Origin: Treponemataceae bacterium
GTDB lineage: Bacteria; Spirochaetota; Spirochaetia; Treponematales; Treponemataceae
DNA: 6,111 bases
NCBI GenBank assembly: GCA_024697985.1
Contig: JAILRX010000003.1
Span: 1 to 6,111, forward strand
Reading direction: 5' to 3'
Positions 5,956 through 6,111 of the stretch are shown here, in pieces. The notes under the pieces are model-generated. The model did not search any database. It saw nothing but the letters and a program-made list of their open reading frames with translations, and was not told where the DNA came from. A program made the translations under genes and the position numbers. The first letter of the stretch is position 1; each line of letters opens with the position of its first letter.

Positions 5956-6111
5956 ATGAGCAATACAAACACATTTACACAGATTGATATCGAAACTTTG
6001 AACGAAAATCCATTCAAACTGCTTGGGAAAGATTGGCTTTTGATTACGGCCGAAAAAGACGGACGCACAAACATGATGACCGCTTCTTGGGGCGGACTTG
6101 GGGTCCTCTGG
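5956..6111 (+). CDS. Flavin reductase / flavoredoxin family protein (3' end beyond window)
   Basis: Only the first 52 codons are visible. The segment NPFKLLGKDWLLITAEKDGRTNMMTASWGGLGVLW is characteristic of the N-terminus of small FMN-binding flavin reductase-like (flavoredoxin) proteins. In these, the MTASWGG part lines the flavin site and the complete protein is usually about 160-200 residues. Such proteins bind FMN and act as cytoplasmic electron carriers or NAD(P)H:flavin reductases; the partner here is unknown. ATG 5956 is preferred because the protein then begins in family style and the -10-like TATCAT sits 6 bases before it. An in-frame ATG at 5938 would add MKYHKA. Neither has a Shine-Dalgarno sequence. 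The gene runs off the right edge with no stop, frameshift or odd base use in the visible part. Confidence 0.87.
   Translation, partial: MSNTNTFTQIDIETLNENPFKLLGKDWLLITAEKDGRTNMMTASWGGLGVLW

Overview
The window looks like chromosomal DNA of an anaerobic bacterium of moderate G+C. A host-associated Treponema-like spirochaete or a clostridium-like anaerobe fits the gene content: two DUF362 iron-sulfur proteins, an M29 aminopeptidase and a flavoredoxin-type flavin reductase. This taxonomic guess comes from protein style only, as there is no rRNA or other marker. No tRNA, rRNA, CRISPR array, phage gene or transposase is visible. The gaps between genes are all under 100 bases.

Left block, + strand, bases 1-3108: a tightly packed run of four genes. 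It holds a 5'-truncated DUF362/ferredoxin protein, RNase HI (rnhA), a ZnuA-like zinc/manganese-binding lipoprotein with a histidine-rich loop, and a small membrane-anchored protein whose outer domain faintly resembles the N-lobe of BMP/PnrA-type binding proteins. Gaps are 9 and 22 bases, then an 8-base overlap, so they are probably one transcript. The metal-binding lipoprotein has no permease or ATPase gene beside it here.

Middle block, - strand, bases 5522-3105: an M29 metallo-aminopeptidase followed 30 bases later by a second, differently built DUF362 protein with a C-terminal 2[4Fe-4S] ferredoxin module. This pair converges on the left block, and the two facing stop codons share one CTAG.

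Right block, bases 5523-6111: an acylphosphatase gene on the - strand, and the start of a flavin reductase-family gene on the + strand that runs out of the window. The last codons of the acylphosphatase gene are repeated twice more just past its stop. The aminopeptidase, acylphosphatase and flavin reductase genes all lack a Shine-Dalgarno sequence. Each has a -10-like hexamer ending exactly 6 bases before its ATG, which suggests leaderless mRNAs. The operon-internal genes instead have ordinary AAGG or GGAGG sites.

Most of the window is ordinary housekeeping and accessory metabolism. The parts worth a second look are the tail repeat, the shared promoter geometry, the small BMP-like protein and the variant metal site of the ZnuA-like protein.
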